Assembly: GCA_007258455.2 (NCBI GenBank)
Contig: VDFB02000003.1
Coordinates: 40,737,986 to 40,801,985, forward strand
Source: Sequoia sempervirens
Lineage: Eukaryota > Streptophyta > Pinopsida > Cupressales > Cupressaceae
Direction of reading: 5' to 3'
Length of the DNA: 64,000 nt
Under the pieces are notes generated by a model, which worked only from the letters and a program-made list of their open reading frames with translations, did not search any database and had not been told where the DNA came from. The position numbers were made by a program, and so were the translations under genes. Positions 46,073 to 57,559 of this stretch are shown here, one piece after another (the stretch's first letter is position 1; every line of letters starts with the position of its first letter).

Positions 46073-46702
46073 GCCATATGATAGCATTCAAACCCCATTT
46101 TTTATATAGAACATTTTGGTGAACCTGCATTTAGAATACCCTCTTTACTGATTTGGAGTCCATCATCATCCTAGATCTAGCTTGCATTGACTTTGCATTA
46201 GTTAATTGGCATCTAGAATTTCTAAATTTTGCATTATTGAAAGTTCATATAGGTAGCATTTTTTTCATCTCAAATCATTGAAAATCATCTGAAAACTACA
46301 TTTTCACTTAGGTTACACATCATACAAACTAAAAAGCATAAAAAACACTTTTAAATCTCTAAAAAAATTGAAAAAAAACACTCACTGGGACTCATTCGCC
46401 CCTCTGGGTGAATCAGTCCCAGTGCACATCTGAAACTACCTTTTGCAACATTAAAAACCTTGTTTCTACACTTTTTTTTGCTTCCATTAACTATCTATTT
46501 CAGTTGGTCAAGTTTTTGTTACATGCATTTCATTAGATCCAACTTAATTTGACTCATTTCATGCATTGCGTAATTTCAAATTTGCATTCTCACATTACAT
46601 AATCAATCAATTATCATGTTCAAAATTTGAAAATTGCATTATCCCTTTGCATGTTTGCTTTAGCATTGTTGCATTTCAAGCTTGTAGAATAATCATTACA
46701 TC

Positions 46703-47855
46703 ATGTTTTCATTGCAAAAATCTATAGTTATCATACTTCATGTTCTACTTTTAGATCTTATTGGGTGTTGTAAGAAAGTTTCGTTAAGTGCATATGAATA
46801 TGAGGTCCTTTCCCCTCTCTTTTTGTTCATCATTGATCCCTCTCCTAGTATCCCTTCTATGAGTGAGGTTAGTCTAGTGAAAGAAACCTTGGGTAATCAT
46901 AACAATCACATTTTCTCTTCTCCAAAAATATCTCTCCTACTTGTGAAGAAGATATTTTGGCGTTAGAAGAACTAATTGATGAGAGTTTTGAGAACCTGAG
47001 TTCTTTCTCCCCTCTTACATCTTCTATTGGTCAAGACATTACTAAACAAGAGGACATAGCATTAAGTAATCATGATGATAACATAAGACAAAAAGAGGCC
47101 ATTGAAACCTACCCACATTCATCTCCCAACATCTTACCTTTTGTGATGATGATGAGGATATGTTGGTGTTAGATAAGAGAACCTTTAAGATCTATGACAA
47201 CCCTCTTTATGTTCCTTCTCCCACCCATCCTATTTTGGAAGACATTATGGGACAAAGGAATGAAACTATGGACCATCATGACAATGACATTTGTTCTTCT
47301 CCTAGTGTCTTTCCTAGTTGTGAAAATGATACTTTGATGTTAGAAAACACAATTGATGAAATTCATGAGAATATTATGTGTGAAAACATTATGGAACAAG
47401 ACAATAACATCATTGATGAACAAGAAAATTCAACCATGGATCATTCCCCTACCTGCGATAAAGTCATTTTAGAAGAACCTACCTATGAGTGTCATGAACA
47501 TTTAGTTTGTAGTTCTCCTAAAAACTCTCCTCCTAGGGAGGATATCATGGTGCAAGACACATGTGATGAGGCTTCCTTAGGTGAAGATGATGAAAATACA
47601 TTAGACTCTTCACAAAGAGATCATGCAAATAAAAACAAGATTTTTGAGGTTATGACGATACAAATTGGATCTCCTTTAACTAGTGAGCTTCCTAAGTCAC
47701 CTCCCATTAGTGAATCACATAAGAAAGTAAGAGGTTTTTTGAAATCTATGATGCAACTTAACAACAACAATGTTTTGCAGCAACCGAGATGTAACATAGT
47801 TGCTCAAACATGTAGGAAACCAAAAACCCATCCCACTTCATTACCATTGCATTAA
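46703..47855 (+). pseudogene. Gypsy acidic repeated ORF (gag-position protein), frameshifted
   Basis: Three plus-strand ORFs (46703-46966, 46957-47172, 47160-47855) belong to one reading interrupted by frameshifts near 46930 and 47140. The protein is built of four or five degenerate modules of about 50-60 residues, each with an S-S-P segment, a Cys/Glu/Asp segment, a hydrophobic L-x-L-E, and an I-D-E-x-x-E-N stretch. It is strongly acidic and ends in a Lys/Pro-rich tail. It occupies the gag position but shows no capsid-type motif that I recognise. Its acidic repeats are an accessory feature specific to this element family. Confidence 0.6.
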
Positions 47856-48099
47856 CATATTTTCCTAGTGTTAAAGACCTTAAAAAGACTCCTACTAATA
47901 TATTTGTATGGAAACTCATTCAACTATCACCTACATACAAGTTTCTATTTCAAGAAATATTGCAAACAAAGCAAGAGGAGATCCAATCTTATATGAAATT
48001 AAATAATGTAACATCCTCCTTTCATTCCACGCAAGCCACACAGTCAGAAATCACATTCCCTAAACATGAATTACCCTCACTGAGATTCAAAACAAAAAT

Positions 48100-49362
48100 G
48101 AAGCCTTGATGATAAAGGTGATCATTAATGAAACCTGAGTTAAGCACACTCTTATAGATAATGGAGCAAATCTTAATGTTTGTAGCATTGACCTCCTAGA
48201 CAAAATTGGCATGGACAAAAGGCTCGTTCAATTTAATGATATTCATATTCGTGGCTTTGAAAACGTTAATAGGAAACCATTAGGAATGATCACATTACCT
48301 ATTGAGGTTGGACTTGTAGTGTTGCCTACCCCAATCCATATCATGCCAGGACCCCTTCCATAAAATCTTCTCCCAGAGAGACCATGGATTCATGCTATGA
48401 AAGGAGTCCCATCTACTCTTCACTGTGTAATGAAATTTGAATACAAGAAAAGGATATATACAATCAAAGCAGATGAACGAAGCTATAAATCATATGATCA
48501 CAACATTTCGAACTCCTCTAATACTTTCATTCCAAGATCAAAGGTTGAACCTATACAAGTTGATGCTAATCCTTCACCCACAACAAAAATATTTAGCGAT
48601 AACTGGGGGTCATTAGATATTACACCTCCTTTCAATAAATAATACAGATTCTCACCCTCAAGGTCCAAAGAGTCATATACAAATGATTCATTTTCATATA
48701 CAAGTTCTAGTGATGATTGGGGTTTTACACCTTCCTTTATGGGAGAGTGCAAAATCTCACAATCTACACCAAAACAACCTTGTGTTTCATATGCTCAACT
48801 TGGTTCTACATCAAAAATATTACCCCATGATAGTGATGGGGGCTATCTAACTCCCATCCCTCATGAGGGGACACTACATAAATTTAAAAAGGATTTGTGT
48901 TCCCATGAAGAAATCAATCCTTCTTAGAAGCATAAACCCCCTTCATTTGAATTGAAAGATTGTTATGGTATTGGATACAATCTCCCTCTTACACACGAAT
49001 ACAATGAACACACAAAGCAAACCGACATACCATACTCTTTCAAGAAAGATCTAGGTTTACCTCCCTTATCTTCATTTTCATCTAAAGCCTTATCATTTAG
49101 TATGTGTATGGCATCTTGCACAAATAAAGGAACAACCTCTACTTTTGATCAAAAGAGTATCTTTTCGAGACTCCTCAAAGATCGTTTGATATCTCTCCCT
49201 CCAAGAACACGAAATAAATTTTACTACAGGAACTCATTTTGCACATATCATAGAGTTCATGGTCATTCTACTAATGAATGTAAGGCTTTGAGTAACAAAA
49301 TTCAACATCTTAAGGATTGTGGTGCTCTTCCTTGCTTTGAAGCACCTACTTCCTCTAATTGA
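48100..49362 (+). pseudogene. Gypsy retropepsin with C-terminal extension and late zinc knuckle
   Basis: From about 48110 the frame holds a retropepsin: LIDNGANLNVCSIDLL (active site D-N-G-A in place of D-S/T-G-A), then LPTPIHIMPG and RPWIHAMKGVPSTLH. These are characteristic of plant gypsy proteases. The frame continues with stops at about 48361, 48640 and 48925 into a Ser/Lys-rich tail of about 320 residues. The tail contains FCTYHRVHGHSTNEC, a CHHC-type knuckle, only 35 residues before the terminal stop. Protease ahead of the knuckle reverses the common gag-protease order. Nothing resembling polymerase follows. Confidence 0.8.
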
Positions 49363-50540
49363 TACTTACTTTCATCCTATTTGACTCATCCTTGTCCTAC
49401 ACTAAGTGGGGGCAAGGGGTTATGTAGCCTTGTCCTCGTATGTCACTTGCCGTTGTCTCTTTTGGCTAGTTGATCACCTTTCATGTACAAATAAGAGCAA
49501 GCTTGGGATGTGGATGACATGCCTTAAGTCAGCTCACATGTGACATACTACCCTTTTCATGATGTAGCTTATTGGAAACATATGAATTGGCATAGGGCTT
49601 TCCGAATAAGTTCTCATGTCTTCTTCTACTTTAAAGCAATTGCTCATAGTAATGGTGTTAGCAACTTCTTTAAAGTGGAAGCATACATCGACACTCATGT
49701 TTCATTGTGTGATTTTCTTTCTTCCTGTGATGCATCCTTTTCTTAGTGGTGTAATTGGGTTTGATTTCCTCTGAGAGTATGATATTTCTTTGATTTGTCC
49801 TCTCTTGGAGACATTAGACATGATGTTCCCTAAGAAGAAACCTTGCATGAACTAAGAAAAATCACTTTGAACAAACCTTACACTATTTTGCATTTGCATT
49901 TTTCAATTATATGGCCACCTTGCATAACACAACTTGCATTCCTATAGAGCCATCTTGTTTGTTCATGAGTTCTAAGCATACGAAGCTTTGCTTGTCTCAT
50001 GAAGCTCAAAAATCATTTTTTGCATGGCGCCTTATCAAAATTATCAGGAGGTATAACTTTGGTATGGTTTGGCGGGAAGCCAAATGAGGGCATGACTTTC
50101 CCTTAGTCACTCGTGTGTGTGTGTGAGCGCTTACCAGCCATGAATGTATGTTTCTCACCTTCTTGGACTTCTCACCCAATAGATAGCCTGAAATTTTGTT
50201 GCCTTAGAGTGAGTATACATTTTTCAGAAAAACAACCTAGATTTGATCCACATCGTGATGGATAAAAGGTCGAAGTTTGATCCACCCCTTTTTATTTGTC
50301 ATTTTATTTTATTTTCTTTGTCTTTGACAATGCATGCTTGTGCCTTTATGATTCTCTTTATATCACTTTCATGTGTGTTCTTTTGTGCCTATGTTGGTTT
50401 TCCATGGGATCTTGATCCTGGGGGCTTGATCACCCCTCTTGATCATTGTCATCCCATCTTACCGGTATTGGTGCACTTGGACCCCTCTTGATGTGTGTTT
50501 GTCTACTTTAATGTGTATTTGAAGCAAGTTCATCCTCTCA
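49363..50540. other. 3' non-coding region of the gypsy element
   Basis: No conserved ORF. A purine-rich CTAAGTGGGGGCAAGGGG at about 49402-49419 resembles the true polypurine tract at 50541-50557 and may be a second or decoy tract. Short ORFs (49540-49746, 50243-50491) show no domain. Confidence 0.55.
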
Positions 50541-50557
50541 CCAAAGTGGGGGCTAAA
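50541..50557 (+). promoter_or_regulatory. Polypurine tract of the gypsy element
   Basis: CCAAAGTGGGGGCTAAA directly precedes TGTGGTAATGG, the LTR start. This is the expected plus-strand primer site. Confidence 0.75.
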
Positions 50558-51735
50558 TGTGGTAATGGAAAAAGTATCCCTTTTGCTTTTCCCTTGCTTA
50601 TTTGGGCCCTCTTTGTGAACTAGGTCTAATGGTGCCTTGATTTAGTGTTGTAATGTGTTTGACACATTCACATTAGGTCTTGGGTGCCTGTGAACCGATG
50701 AACATGAATGGTACCTTGTTAAAGTGTTGTAACACACTTTCACACTTTTCTAAGGTTTTATTAATTAACTATACCTAATAAATCTCTTTTTAACCTTAAA
50801 CATGTCTCATTTAAAGTGTTGTAAAGTGTTGCAACACACTTTCATAATTTTCTAGGGTTTTCATTAATAATTAGGCTTCTTTATGCTTTAATTATCCCTA
50901 TTTTGCATCCACAAGCCTTATTTAATGTATCTTTTTGAGGATAATCCCAACAAAAATCATTAGCCAATCATAATTTGGGTGTTTCAGGTTTAATGGCCCC
51001 AAATTTAGTGATATGAGACTCATTCACCACCTTGGGAAAATGAGTTCCACCTAGATTTTTAGGTCTCAAACCTGGTTTTACACCTTTCTAAGAATTTTTA
51101 AAAATGGTCCCAAAAATTATGTCTAGTGGGACTCATTTGCCACCTTGGGCGAATGAGTCTCGTGTGGCCCAAAATTAAAATTAATTCAAAATTTTGGCAG
51201 GATTTTATCCTCCTAGATATGATGTCAGCTTGTAGTGTTGTAATTTCAAGAATTTTTGCATAATTGAGTATAAATACAAGGTTCTTTCACTCATTTTCAC
51301 CCCAAGCATTCAAGTATTCATCCTTATAGAAAATTTGAGTTCACAAGTGCATTCAAGTGTCTACAAGAGCATTCAAGGGAAAATTATCAAGCATTTTAGA
51401 GCAACATTCAAGCATCAAGCATCATGTCAAAGATTTCATGCATCATGTTTGTTTTGGAGCTAACAATTATGATGCAGGATTTTATGATTCAAGCAAGAAT
51501 TTTATTCAAGATCTATCACCTTCAAGAGAGAGTCAAGTTCTACATCCATTGAATCCATTGTATACATGTTTGCAACACTTCATTGATAGGGTTTGGTGAG
51601 TTGTAACATCATATTGTGTTCATTCATCATTCTCCATTCCTATTTCATTCTATTTCAAGTTTTGATTACCAAAAGGGGGTTTAACCAAGGAAAACCCCTA
51701 TCCACTAACCCCCTAAAAAAATTCCCTCTCTTTTG
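50558..51735 (+). repeat. Gypsy LTR
   Basis: Begins TGTGGTAATGG after a polypurine tract. A TATA box GTATAAATAC at 51268-51277 is followed about 30 bp on by a 'cattcaag'-rich R/U5-like zone. The U3 part carries repeated AGTGTTGTAACACACTTTCA-type palindromes (50651-50860). The right end is set loosely at 51735 because the leader starts soon after. No second complete LTR is visible. Confidence 0.65.
51268..51277 (+). promoter_or_regulatory. LTR TATA box
   Basis: GTATAAATAC in the LTR with the expected spacing to the repeat-rich transcribed part. Confidence 0.6.
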
Positions 51736-51914
51736 TGTGTGACTTGTAGGTCTAGGTTGCAGATTTCCTAAGGAGCAAGATTGGAGAAAAGTTGTCAAAG
51801 TTGTCATCAAGCCTTGGAGAACATTGGAGAACACCTATATGTTGCAAATAAGGGTTTTAGATTCAAAAATCAATCAAGAAGGAAAAAGCAGATAGAGAAG
51901 AGTAGGATCGGACT

Positions 51915-52365
51915 TTGAAGCTTTAGAAAACTCTAACTAGACTAATTCGCCACTTCTGGCAAATGAGTCCTAGTTTTAGTCAAAATTCATATTTTTGCAG
52001 GTTCGGATACCCATTTGGCACATTCTTGTTCTCACACAGAAACCATATTTCCAGGTGCACACATTCCTTTATGTAGCTTTCTGTCTTGTTTCATTTGCAT
52101 TTCTAGGTCATTTAGTGAAGCTTTGCATTGAATTAGGGTTTAGCATTACATCTTACATTTCAACTTACATTGCATTTGTATTTCCAAGTTCTTACTTGGT
52201 GGTGAACCCCTCATTAATCTCTAAACATACCCTAGGACAACCCTATTGCAAGATCTCTTTCTCCTTTGCATTGAGATCTTTAGGGTTACCCTTTAATGTA
52301 GTAAGTGGAAAGTGGGCATGCTCTATGTCCTAAGCCATATGATAGCATTCAAACCCCATTCCTTT
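51915..52365 (+). repeat. Second gypsy leader segment
   Basis: Direct repeat of 45185-46110 without the 45286-45800 segment, with a 12-bp insertion 'gtggtgaacccc' at about 52199. Similarity stops at 'attcaaacccca' near 52360. Confidence 0.88.
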
Positions 52366-53810
52366 ACTACAAATATAATTCCATAAGATGACACATACAA
52401 AAAAAACAAGCATCTTTGTTCCTTTGACCAACTTTGAGTGTTTTGAAGACTTCGTGGATTTCAAGAGATCAAGAAATCTTTGAAATTTAGGAGTTTGCTA
52501 GAAAACTACTAAGTCTTCATTTATTTTTGATATTTCTAAGGACTCGGGGATTTTGGGGATTTTTGAAAAACTTCTCAGAAGCTAGATTTCCCTAAAAGGC
52601 AACAAATGCCCAAATTCTTACTTGTCTTGCTTTTCCCATGATTCACCCTTCAGGGTCTTGTGGAATTTGAGGGATCATGTATTTTTGCAACAAAGACATG
52701 ATTTCACAAATTGTTGTGAGCTTTATAAATTTTGAAATGATGGTTTCCTTGGGCACTAAGACTAGGGTTTTGGGAACTATTTTAGCTCAAATTTTAACTC
52801 TAAAGAACCTTAAATGAGATTTCGTTACAAATTTGTGCCAACTAACCCACATTTGCCTTAAAAACCAGAGAATGTGAACATGTTCTTAAGTTAAAACCCT
52901 AACGAGCAATGCCTAATTGTAATTACATGCATTTAAAGCATTTTTATCATAAAAAAACCTTTAATAAAAATCCCACAACCTTGAAATGACTCCTTTCACC
53001 CATTGCAAACCTCAAAATAAGAAATATAACAATTGTGTTTGAAGTTTAATATTTTAACCCTCCATGAATTTCCATTTGAATTGAACCAGAAATACAAATA
53101 AATTATTTTAGAATGAGTGCAATGGAGTTTTACCAACCTTTGAACTAGTGTATGAGGAAAAGTAACCCAAAATTACCCTTGATATGCACTCAAACTCTAC
53201 AACTTCACACCTTCTCACTCGCCTAGATACTCTAAATCGCCTTCACTCTTCTCTTTGAGTTTACAAAATGAAATCACAATGATGAATGAATTTGCAAAAG
53301 TTATTTTAATCCCTTCATACCTCAAAAATATATACCCTGACAACCATAGTTGTCCATCACATAGTCATTTCAAAAATTCCACCCATTGAAAAGAGTTTCA
53401 GAGATCCCACATACTTTTGAAATTTAGAGATTTGAGCCTATTTTGGATTTTCGGACATTCCACACAGTGACAGATTCTATGAGAGTCAATGCTCCGCAAA
53501 TTTCACAGGACACAAAAATCCCTAAAATTTGAAAAACTTTGAAATAGGCATAAACTTAGCACTAAGACCACCCTATGGCATTTCAAATAAGATCAATTTG
53601 GCCAATTGTTGCAAGACATTCACACATCTCCCAATTTTGATAGAAACTTGATAAAAACCTAGGGAGATGACCAAAAATTAAAATTTTGAGGACCCTTTCT
53701 CTTAAGGAGAAAAGGCAAGGCAAGCAAAAAGTGGGATGGGAAAAGAATGGGTCCCCAGATGGGGCATGTGTGCAAGGCACAACACTCCCCTTAATCATAC
53801 TTGAAAAATA
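52366..53810. other. Non-coding interval
   Basis: No ORF longer than chance and no recognised repeat. Base composition is even, and it may be unique or very old DNA. Confidence 0.5.
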
Positions 53811-53814
53811 TCTT

Positions 53815-53995
53815 AATGTTAGGGTTAACATTATATTTAAGTTTCATGTTATGTTTAGGGTTATAATTATTGTTAGGATTAGACATAGGGTTAGGAATAT
53901 GATTAAGGTTAGAGTCACAATTATGGTTAGGGTTAGAATTAGGGTAAGGTTTAGAGTTAAGGTTAGAGTTAGGATTAGAGTTAAAATTGTATAAA
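53815..53995 (+). repeat. Telomere-like degenerate array, start of block B
   Basis: About 180 bp of GGTTAG/AATTAG hexamers on the plus strand. Shorter than the array of block A but in the same position relative to the downstream LINE. The overlapping ORF at 53686-53994 is a repeat artefact. Confidence 0.88.
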
Positions 53996-54089
53996 AATAG
54001 TTTTTCAAATAAAATCAAGATAAATAGTAAATATATATTACTTCAAAAGATATCATTCTTCAACTTTTTTATTTATGTAAAATTTATCT

Positions 54090-54193
54090 CTTTTTTTATT
54101 TCAGTACCATGGGTTTGGGGGGAGACTAGACCTCGTGATCTCTTTCCTACAATATGATGCTTTAGCCACTCGAGCTAGGCCCCCCACCCCATT
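54090..54193 (-). mobile_element. tRNA-derived SINE, about 104 bp, with 12-bp target duplication
   Basis: On the minus strand a tRNA-like head starts GGGGGGCCTAGCTCGAGTGG (A box TAGCTCGAGTGG at 54177-54166), and 33 bases on has a B-box-like AGGTCTAGTCTCC (54133-54121). The 3' end is an A-rich tail (AAATAAAAAAAG). Both sides carry TAAAATTTATCT (54078-54089 and 54194-54205), a perfect 12-bp duplication. The first and last bases of the head (GGGGGG, CCCCCC) could pair as an acceptor stem and GAG/CTC as a T stem. A tRNA pseudogene retroposon is the alternative reading. Confidence 0.8.
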
Positions 54194-54205
54194 TAAAATT
54201 TATCT

Positions 54206-55180
54206 TATTTTACTTTAAAATTATTTAATAATTATTTTATTTTATATATTGAAGAGTTATTTTACATCGAACACACTCAATTTCAACCGTGACACAATCT
54301 CAAACTATTACTAACCTATCTCTAATTGTTCTCATACCAAATCATCTATTAACTAAATGACACATTCTTTACTTGCCTCAACAAATACTTTTATTACAAT
54401 ACTATGAAGACAAGAACTAGCCATTACATGGTACTTGCTTTTTTTATACAACTATTATGAACACATAAAAACATAAATAGATAAATAAACAAAATACTAT
54501 CTATTTTAACATTTATTCAAGAATATTTTAAATATAATTTAATTTAAATTAAAGAAATTGTGTTAATAAACTCAGACCATTACAATCTATAAATTATTTT
54601 AAATATTTATACTAATCAAATTTACATTTTACATTTTATCATTTTATTAGACCTAAATTTATTTCCCACAAACTTAAGTCGTTATTTTTAAACAGTAGAA
54701 AACATAAATGTTTCCCTACATGCGAAACGCTGACATTCGGTAGTACAAATGTTATTTGACGAAGCGAAGGGTCATTGAACAACTTAATGGGGCCCACTTA
54801 CGTACTTCCCATGTTTTTAAGGGTCAGAGTATTCAATAAATTATGACATGATTTATAAACGTTCGGAGACAAAAGTGGGTCCACTGCACAAAACGATAAA
54901 TGAATGATTGTAAGCACGATTATATTGTTATTTTTCAACAACAAAATTAAGTGGGAGATTGGTTGTTTGAAAGGAAAAAGGTATTTTAGGGTATTTTATT
55001 TGAAAGAAAAAAAAGGTATTTTTAAGTGTGGAGAAAAGGCTTTGGCGTCTTTTTTTTAAGTGGGAGGAAAATTTACTTAATAAAAGATATTTAGTGATAT
55101 ATAGAGTATTTTAATGGTCTTTTAGTTATTTGGATTGTTGAGATTAAATTTTAAAAGGATAGATGGATTAGTGGGTGGGA
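54206..55180. other. AT-rich leader of block B
   Basis: No ORF. Parallels 37100-37890, with 'cctacatgcgaaacgct' near 54715 and 'aacttaatggggcccact' near 54781 as anchors. Confidence 0.7.
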
Positions 55181-55189
55181 GAGAACAAT

Positions 55190-57500
55190 CACTTCTTGTA
55201 CCTTCTTTATGTATGATTAGGGTAAGAAAATTAAAAGACTCGAACACATTATTCAAGAGATTGTGAAGTTTGAGCTAACTGGATTTCTAAGGGGCATATT
55301 TATATTGGACAATTTGGTGTTGACCTAAGAGATTGAATGTACCCAACAAACAACTCAAGATGCTCTCATTATTAGACTTAATTTTCACAAGGCTTACAAT
55401 TGCGTTAGATGGCCTTTCATCCTCAAAATGCTTCATTGATTGGGATTTGGCTCCAAATGTTGTGCCCATATTAGAATGGTGTTCGTAGATGTGAATGCTA
55501 TATTGATAATTAATGGATCCATTTCCCCTGAATTCCCCCTTCACAAATCCATTTTCCAAGTCGATGCTCTTGCTTTGTTTCCTTATGTTCTTGTGGCTAA
55601 TGCTCTTGGATATCTCTTTCAACATGCTCATGCAATTAACATTATCCTAAGGTATCTCCCTTCCTATCAATACTAAGGCCCTCAACTCCCATTTTATTGA
55701 TGAAAGCATGATTTTAATTCAAAATTTTGAAAGAGGTGAACAATATGCTTGACATTCTAGAATACTTTTGCATGGTTTTAGGTTCATAACTAGCAATGCA
55801 CATAACAAAATTTTTGATGACACATCGTAGTCATCATCTACTATGAATACCTGAAGAATGTAAAGACTTGAAACATGACATCCTTATTAGATAGCTCGAT
55901 GTCCCTTTCAAATTTGATGTTTCTTTGAAGGATATGTGGAGTTTGTTTTTAAGCAAAAGTAAGAACAAATTATTGGCTTGGACAAACTGCTTCTTGTCTA
56001 TGGTTAGTTGCAATCAAGTGGCAACAGAATCCTCTTGGTAATCCATTATACTTCATCATGTTGGTTTCCTTCTAAAACAAGTTATAATCAACAAATGCAA
56101 CTCATCCAAAATTATCTATGGTCCAAATGGGGTAACAAGATGGGCCACATCTTGGTCATGTTGCATCCTCCCAAATGACAAAGCAGGCTTGGGTATCATA
56201 GATCCTTTCACACAAGGGTTTTGGCTTTCAACTAAGTGTATAGTGCTCAGAGTATTGGAAGTGGAAGCTCCTTGGAAAGACTATATTCATTTTTGCTACA
56301 AATGACTATTATAGGCAATTTATAGAACACAGTTCATTGGAATGATAAGATTTGCTACCTCCATTCTTCAAAACTCATGGACCAATCCCCTTTAATAACA
56401 ATTAGAAAACTTGGCAGTTGGTCTCACATAATTGTCTTGGTTTGTTCAATCTCTTAGTCATGGACTTAGCTTTGCCACCTCATCCATTTGGTCGAGCTAG
56501 CTGATCCAACTAAATGATAGACCACTAGCGGTGATTCCTAATTTCAAAGCTAAGCATCTTTTCAAAAAAGGAATCCATATGTTTCTTGACCTATGGGACC
56601 CAACAAGCATCACATGGAAATCATTGCATCAACTTAATGTCTACTTTAACCTCATCTCTAAAGACAAAGTAGTTTAACCTCATCTCTAAAGACAAAGTAG
56701 TTGTACTCCAAATCCAAAAACTTATGCCTCCAAACTTCACAATTTTACTTCCAACTTATTGTCATTCTAAATTTGTGAAAGATTGGAGGTGGCCAAATTT
56801 CGAACCTCGTCCCTATTGAAAAATTCCTCAAATACCTCTACTCACCTTCTCTGGCCCCTCATGTGATAAGATTGAATTCATCCAACATTGTTTCTAATTC
56901 TGCTCACATGCTAGACTACTATGGTCCTCCCTTATATGATAAGATTAAGTCCATCGAACATTATTTCTAGTTAATATGCTAGACTACTATGGTCCTCCCT
57001 TATATGATAAGATTAAGTCCATCGAACATTATTTCTAGTTAATATCCTCCCCTATGTGATAAGATTGAGTCCATCTAACACTTTCTAATTCTCTATGCTA
57101 GACTATTGTGGTCCTCCCTTTTGAGTCAATCTAACATTGTTTTCAACTTTTCTTACACGTTAGACTACTTTGATCCTCCCTTTTGAGTCCATCTAAAATT
57201 GTTTCTAATTCTGCTCACATGCTAGACTATTGTAGTCCTCCCTTATGGACACCCTACCTAACCATCTTCCACTTTTCTTGGTCTTGGAAAATATCGCTTT
57301 TCAGATGATATGCTTCTCTCAACATGATCGCGAACATCTGCTGCCACATTATCATAATGCACATTTGAAATCTTTCTTGTTTGGCTACGTTTCCTTCCCT
57401 AGAGATTGAAATCCATTTGATTTTCTCTAACTTATCTCTTAAGGTGTCCATTCTGACCTTTGCAATCAAGGAACAATGGGGACCTCGCTAAATAGGCTAC
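55190..57500 (+). pseudogene. 5'-truncated LINE ORF2 in block B
   Basis: Aligns with 37900-40075. Reverse-transcriptase segments are visible: KRLEHIIQEIVK, RGIFILDN, RLNFHKAYN (catalytic Asp replaced by His here, unlike block A), the INGSISPEFPLHKSI segment and VLVANALGYLFQHAHA (ORF at 55440-55676), then a DES box. A 38-bp tandem duplication interrupts the copy near 56640-56705. It is more damaged than the block A copy. Confidence 0.78.
56866..57245 (+). repeat. Minisatellite of LINE zinc-finger units (block B, expanded)
   Basis: About six units of roughly 55-75 bp containing 'gataagatt', 'agtccatc' and 'tagactactatggtcctccc', against three in block A. Units differ in length and two adjacent ones (about 56930-57050) are nearly identical, showing recent expansion. 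Confidence 0.87.
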
Positions 57501-57559
57501 TTGGCTCAAATCTCACCTAAAAATATGGGAGTTAAATTTGACAAATTTTTTTGGACAGG

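Larger units (their letters stand above)
45185..52365 (+). mobile_element. Non-autonomous Ty3/gypsy element with a duplicated leader
   Basis: The order on the plus strand is leader (45185-46110), acidic repeated ORF (46703-47855), retropepsin and C-terminal ORF (48100-49362), non-coding 3' part, polypurine tract and LTR (50541-51735), then a second leader segment (51915-52365) matching the first. The LTR followed by another leader indicates a head-to-tail arrangement in which the second copy is cut off at about 52365. No reverse transcriptase, integrase or RNase H is seen, and the 5' LTR is missing. Age is considerable judging by stops and frameshifts. Confidence 0.75.

Noticed and set aside
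55287..55631. Minus-strand 114-residue ORF in block B
   Set aside because: It lies opposite the LINE reverse-transcriptase segment on the plus strand and has no motif of its own.
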